Part shown: positions 14,401-15,922 of the stretch, piece after piece
Numbering within the stretch: the stretch's first letter is position 1
Layout: each line of letters opens with the position of its first letter
Assembly: GCA_937967755.1 (NCBI GenBank)
Contig: CALBTA010000198.1
Location: 1 to 15,922, forward strand
Direction of reading: 5' to 3'
Source: an uncultured Planctomycetaceae bacterium
GTDB taxonomy: Bacteria; Planctomycetota; Planctomycetia; Pirellulales; Pirellulaceae
DNA: 15,922 nucleotides
The notes under the pieces: model-generated
Seen by the model: the letters and a program-made list of their open reading frames with translations, nothing else
What the model was told of the DNA's origin: nothing
The model's database searches: none
Position numbers and translations under genes: made by a program

Positions 14401-14422
14401 CTCGGAGTAATTGGCCATATGG

Positions 14423-14561
14423 GTAGGGTGTGTCAAGCTCGCCCGTATCACCGGTGCGTCAGCGCAAAGCGGTTGAATCATTGTTCAAATATTGCACTGT
14501 TCGCAACTCGCAAGGCGAGCGCAGACGCACCATGTGTGACGCTTTGCTCGACACACCCTAC
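14423..14561. mobile_element. MITE-like element with terminal inverted repeats
   Basis: The 139-bp element begins GTAGGGTGTGTCAAGC and ends GCTCGACACACCCTAC, inverted repeats with 15 of 16 positions matching. At exactly the same distance from each end lies a second matched block, GGTGCGTCAGCGC (14453-14465) and GCGCAGACGCACC (14519-14531), 12 of 13. The arms therefore extend 43 bases and enclose a 53-base centre with no ORF. No target-site duplication is visible. It sits between the WD40 gene and rph and carries GTAG at both ends, like the smaller palindromes. Confidence 0.65.
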
Positions 14562-14639
14562 AAATCTTGCCAAGGGGGAGTGTTTGCGGGCCATTGACCA
14601 ACGGGCGCAAGTTGTGCGAGAACATGCGGCTAACCCATT

Positions 14640-14660
14640 CCGCAATCCGCATTCCGCAAT
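14640..14660 (+). repeat. Three tandem CCGCAWT heptamers before rph
   Basis: The copies are CCGCAAT, CCGCATT and CCGCAAT. The array ends three bases before the rph ATG and occupies the place where a Shine-Dalgarno would be expected. The same heptamer type is found within comM at 5646-5673. Confidence 0.7.
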
Positions 14661-14663
14661 CCT

Positions 14664-15392
14664 ATGCCACGCTCCGACGGCCGCCGTGCTAACCAACTTC
14701 GCCCGATCAAAATCAAACGCCGCTTCACGAAGCCGTCGCCGGGCAGCGTGTTGATTCAAGCGGGCGATACAACCGTGCTGTGCACCGCCAGCCTGGAAAA
14801 CAACGTGCCGCCGTGGATGGAAGGCAAGGGCCGCGGGTGGGTGACCGCCGAATACAACATGCTTCCCGGCAGCACCAGCCCGCGCAAACGCCGCGAACGC
14901 CAGAAAGTCGATGGCCGCACGACGGAAATCCAACGGCTCATCGGGCGAAGCCTGCGGGCCATCGTTGATTTGGAAGCCCTCGGCGAGCGGCAAATCACGG
15001 TCGATTGCGACGTTCTGCAAGCCGACGGCGGAACCCGCACGGCCAGCATTACCGGGGCGTTTCTGGCGCTCGCTGATGCGGTCCATTCCGTCCGCAAGGA
15101 ACTTCCGTTCGCCGACCGGCACCCATTGGTCGATAGTATCGCGGCGATCAGCGTCGGCATCGTCGAAGGCCGGCCGCTGTTGGATTTGAACTACGTCGAG
15201 GACTTCGCCGCCGCGGTCGATATGAACGTCGTCATGACCGGCAGCGGCAAGTTCGTCGAAGTCCAAGGCACCGGCGAGGAAGCCACCTTCGACGAACAGG
15301 AACTGGCCGCCATGTTCAAACTAGCCAAGTCTGGCATCGGTGAGTTGACGGCGCTACAGAAAAAGACGTTGGGAAAGCAGTGGCCCTTCTGA
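14664..15392 (+). CDS. rph: Ribonuclease PH
   Basis: These 242 residues are the normal full length for RNase PH, a phosphorolytic 3'-5' exoribonuclease that trims tRNA 3' ends and degrades structured RNA as a hexamer of dimers. The N-terminus [17 protein letters not shown] is typical. Phosphate-binding arginines are visible as R85 ([18 protein letters not shown]) and R125 ([12 protein letters not shown]), and [11 protein letters not shown] and the EYNMLPGST block are also family hallmarks. The start is fixed by homology. There is no Shine-Dalgarno upstream; CCGCAAT heptamers run almost up to the ATG. It is probably transcribed from its own promoter, because the MITE-like element separates it from the WD40 gene. 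Confidence 0.97.
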   Translation: MPRSDGRRANQLRPIKIKRRFTKPSPGSVLIQAGDTTVLCTASLENNVPPWMEGKGRGWVTAEYNMLPGSTSPRKRRERQKVDGRTTEIQRLIGRSLRAIVDLEALGERQITVDCDVLQADGGTRTASITGAFLALADAVHSVRKELPFADRHPLVDSIAAISVGIVEGRPLLDLNYVEDFAAAVDMNVVMTGSGKFVEVQGTGEEATFDEQELAAMFKLAKSGIGELTALQKKTLGKQWPF

Positions 15393-15445
15393 TGCGATGT
15401 TACGAAGGCCAACTGGGGAATTGGTTGATGATTGCAGGCGGAACT

Positions 15446-15664
15446 ATGAAACTGCCGAAATTCTGGCGTGACAAGGGAACTTGGAACGAAAGTGCAATTG
15501 CGTTGTGCATCGCCGCGTCGCTTGGCATATGCTGTTTTGTGTTCGCGCGATTCGACGTCCCGATTTGGATAGGTCTATTTGCTGTTCCGTTGGCAATGGT
15601 ACTGGGCTTTGGAATTGGGCTGGCGTTTGTAGCTATACTCTCAGGTTTCTTCGGAACTGACTGA
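15446..15664 (+). CDS. Small two-helix membrane protein, function unknown
   Basis: I choose the 72-residue form starting at 15446 because AGGCGG lies four bases upstream; an in-frame ATG at 15380 would add 22 unconvincing residues and overlap rph. The N-terminus is charged (MKLPKFWRDKGTWNES), followed by two hydrophobic segments, about 16-34 (AIALCIAASLGICCFVFA) and about 38-68 (VPIWIGLFAVPLAMVLGFGIGLAFV), joined by RFD. I recognise no family. Base composition is lower in GC and codon choice less biased than in the surrounding genes, so it may be recently acquired, weakly expressed or not a real gene. It follows rph by 53 bases. Confidence 0.5.
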   Translation: MKLPKFWRDKGTWNESAIALCIAASLGICCFVFARFDVPIWIGLFAVPLAMVLGFGIGLAFVAILSGFFGTD

Positions 15665-15922
15665 TATCACTAAGAGAAAACGACAGCCGTAATGCGGCAT
15701 CATGCAGCGGCGCGTTCACCACTCAATTCACCACAAGGCGTCCGTTCGAAGCGCGCTCAATGTGATGGTGGACCTCGTAGGATCGTCGCAAGCCTTGGCT
15801 GTTTTAGTGGTTACGTCTTGATTGCCTGATGCGTCGCGCTGCTTCGCCAAGGTGTCACCACTTTCTGCCACCGGGTGGTGCTGGTGGTGAATTCTTGAGC
15901 CGGGTTTTGAATTTTAGATTGC

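Noticed and set aside
14423..14561. Insertion sequence or structural RNA gene
   Set aside because: No transposase fits in 139 bp and no target duplication is visible. No known RNA family was recognised, so only a MITE-like call is supported.
15380..15445. Longer start for the small membrane protein overlapping rph
   Set aside because: The extra residues look like random translation of the rph end, and AGGCGG precedes only the 15446 ATG.

Overview
The window looks like chromosomal DNA of a planctomycete, most likely a Pirellulales-type organism. It is GC-rich and carries the gene families that expand in that phylum: two secreted sulfatases, two DUF1080 proteins, a DUF4159 protein, and a DUF1549/DUF1553 + DUF1501 + WD40 cassette. 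The assignment rests on gene content only; there is no rRNA or other phylogenetic marker gene apart from rph. I see no phage, plasmid, IS transposase, CRISPR array or tRNA.

Layout. 1-187: cluster of short palindromes. 188-2569 (-): exported protein with a squalene-cyclase-like alpha/alpha domain and two DUF4159 modules. 2734-3360 (+) and 3454-4041 (-): two convergent exported DUF1080 proteins with three small hairpins between them. 4042-4288: gene-free divergent region with nested inverted repeats. 4289-5920 (+): a ComM/YifB-type Mg-chelatase-like AAA+ gene, broken into two ORFs by one in-frame TAG that is immediately followed by ATG. 5960-6892 (+): SRPBCC + GyrI-like protein. 6923-8554 and 8603-10183 (+): tandem paralogous sulfatases. 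10387-14400 (+): tight run of DUF1549/DUF1553, Tat-exported DUF1501 and WD40 genes (9-nt gap, then an abutting TAGATG). 14423-14561: MITE-like inverted-repeat element. 14664-15392 (+): RNase PH. 15446-15664 (+): small membrane protein. The last 258 bases hold no recognisable gene.

How the genes may work together. Most products carry export signals and belong to families linked to degradation of (sulfated) polysaccharides, so the window reads as part of a planctomycete cell-envelope and glycan-utilisation repertoire with two conserved housekeeping genes (comM, rph) embedded. The DUF1549-DUF1501-WD40 trio is probably one transcription unit of unknown biochemical role.

The most interesting content is non-coding. 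Nearly every gene junction holds a short palindrome with GTAG on its 5' side, in either orientation. Four 24-nt copies (3363, 3403, 3434, 5585) differ by compensatory base-pair changes. A second 28-nt family (62, 10283 and others) includes two copies 10 kb apart that match at 34 of 35 bases. GTAG plus stem-loop is the signature of REP sequences mobilised by RAYT (TnpA-REP) transposases, so I infer an uncharacterised planctomycete REP-like system. One copy lies in frame inside comM.
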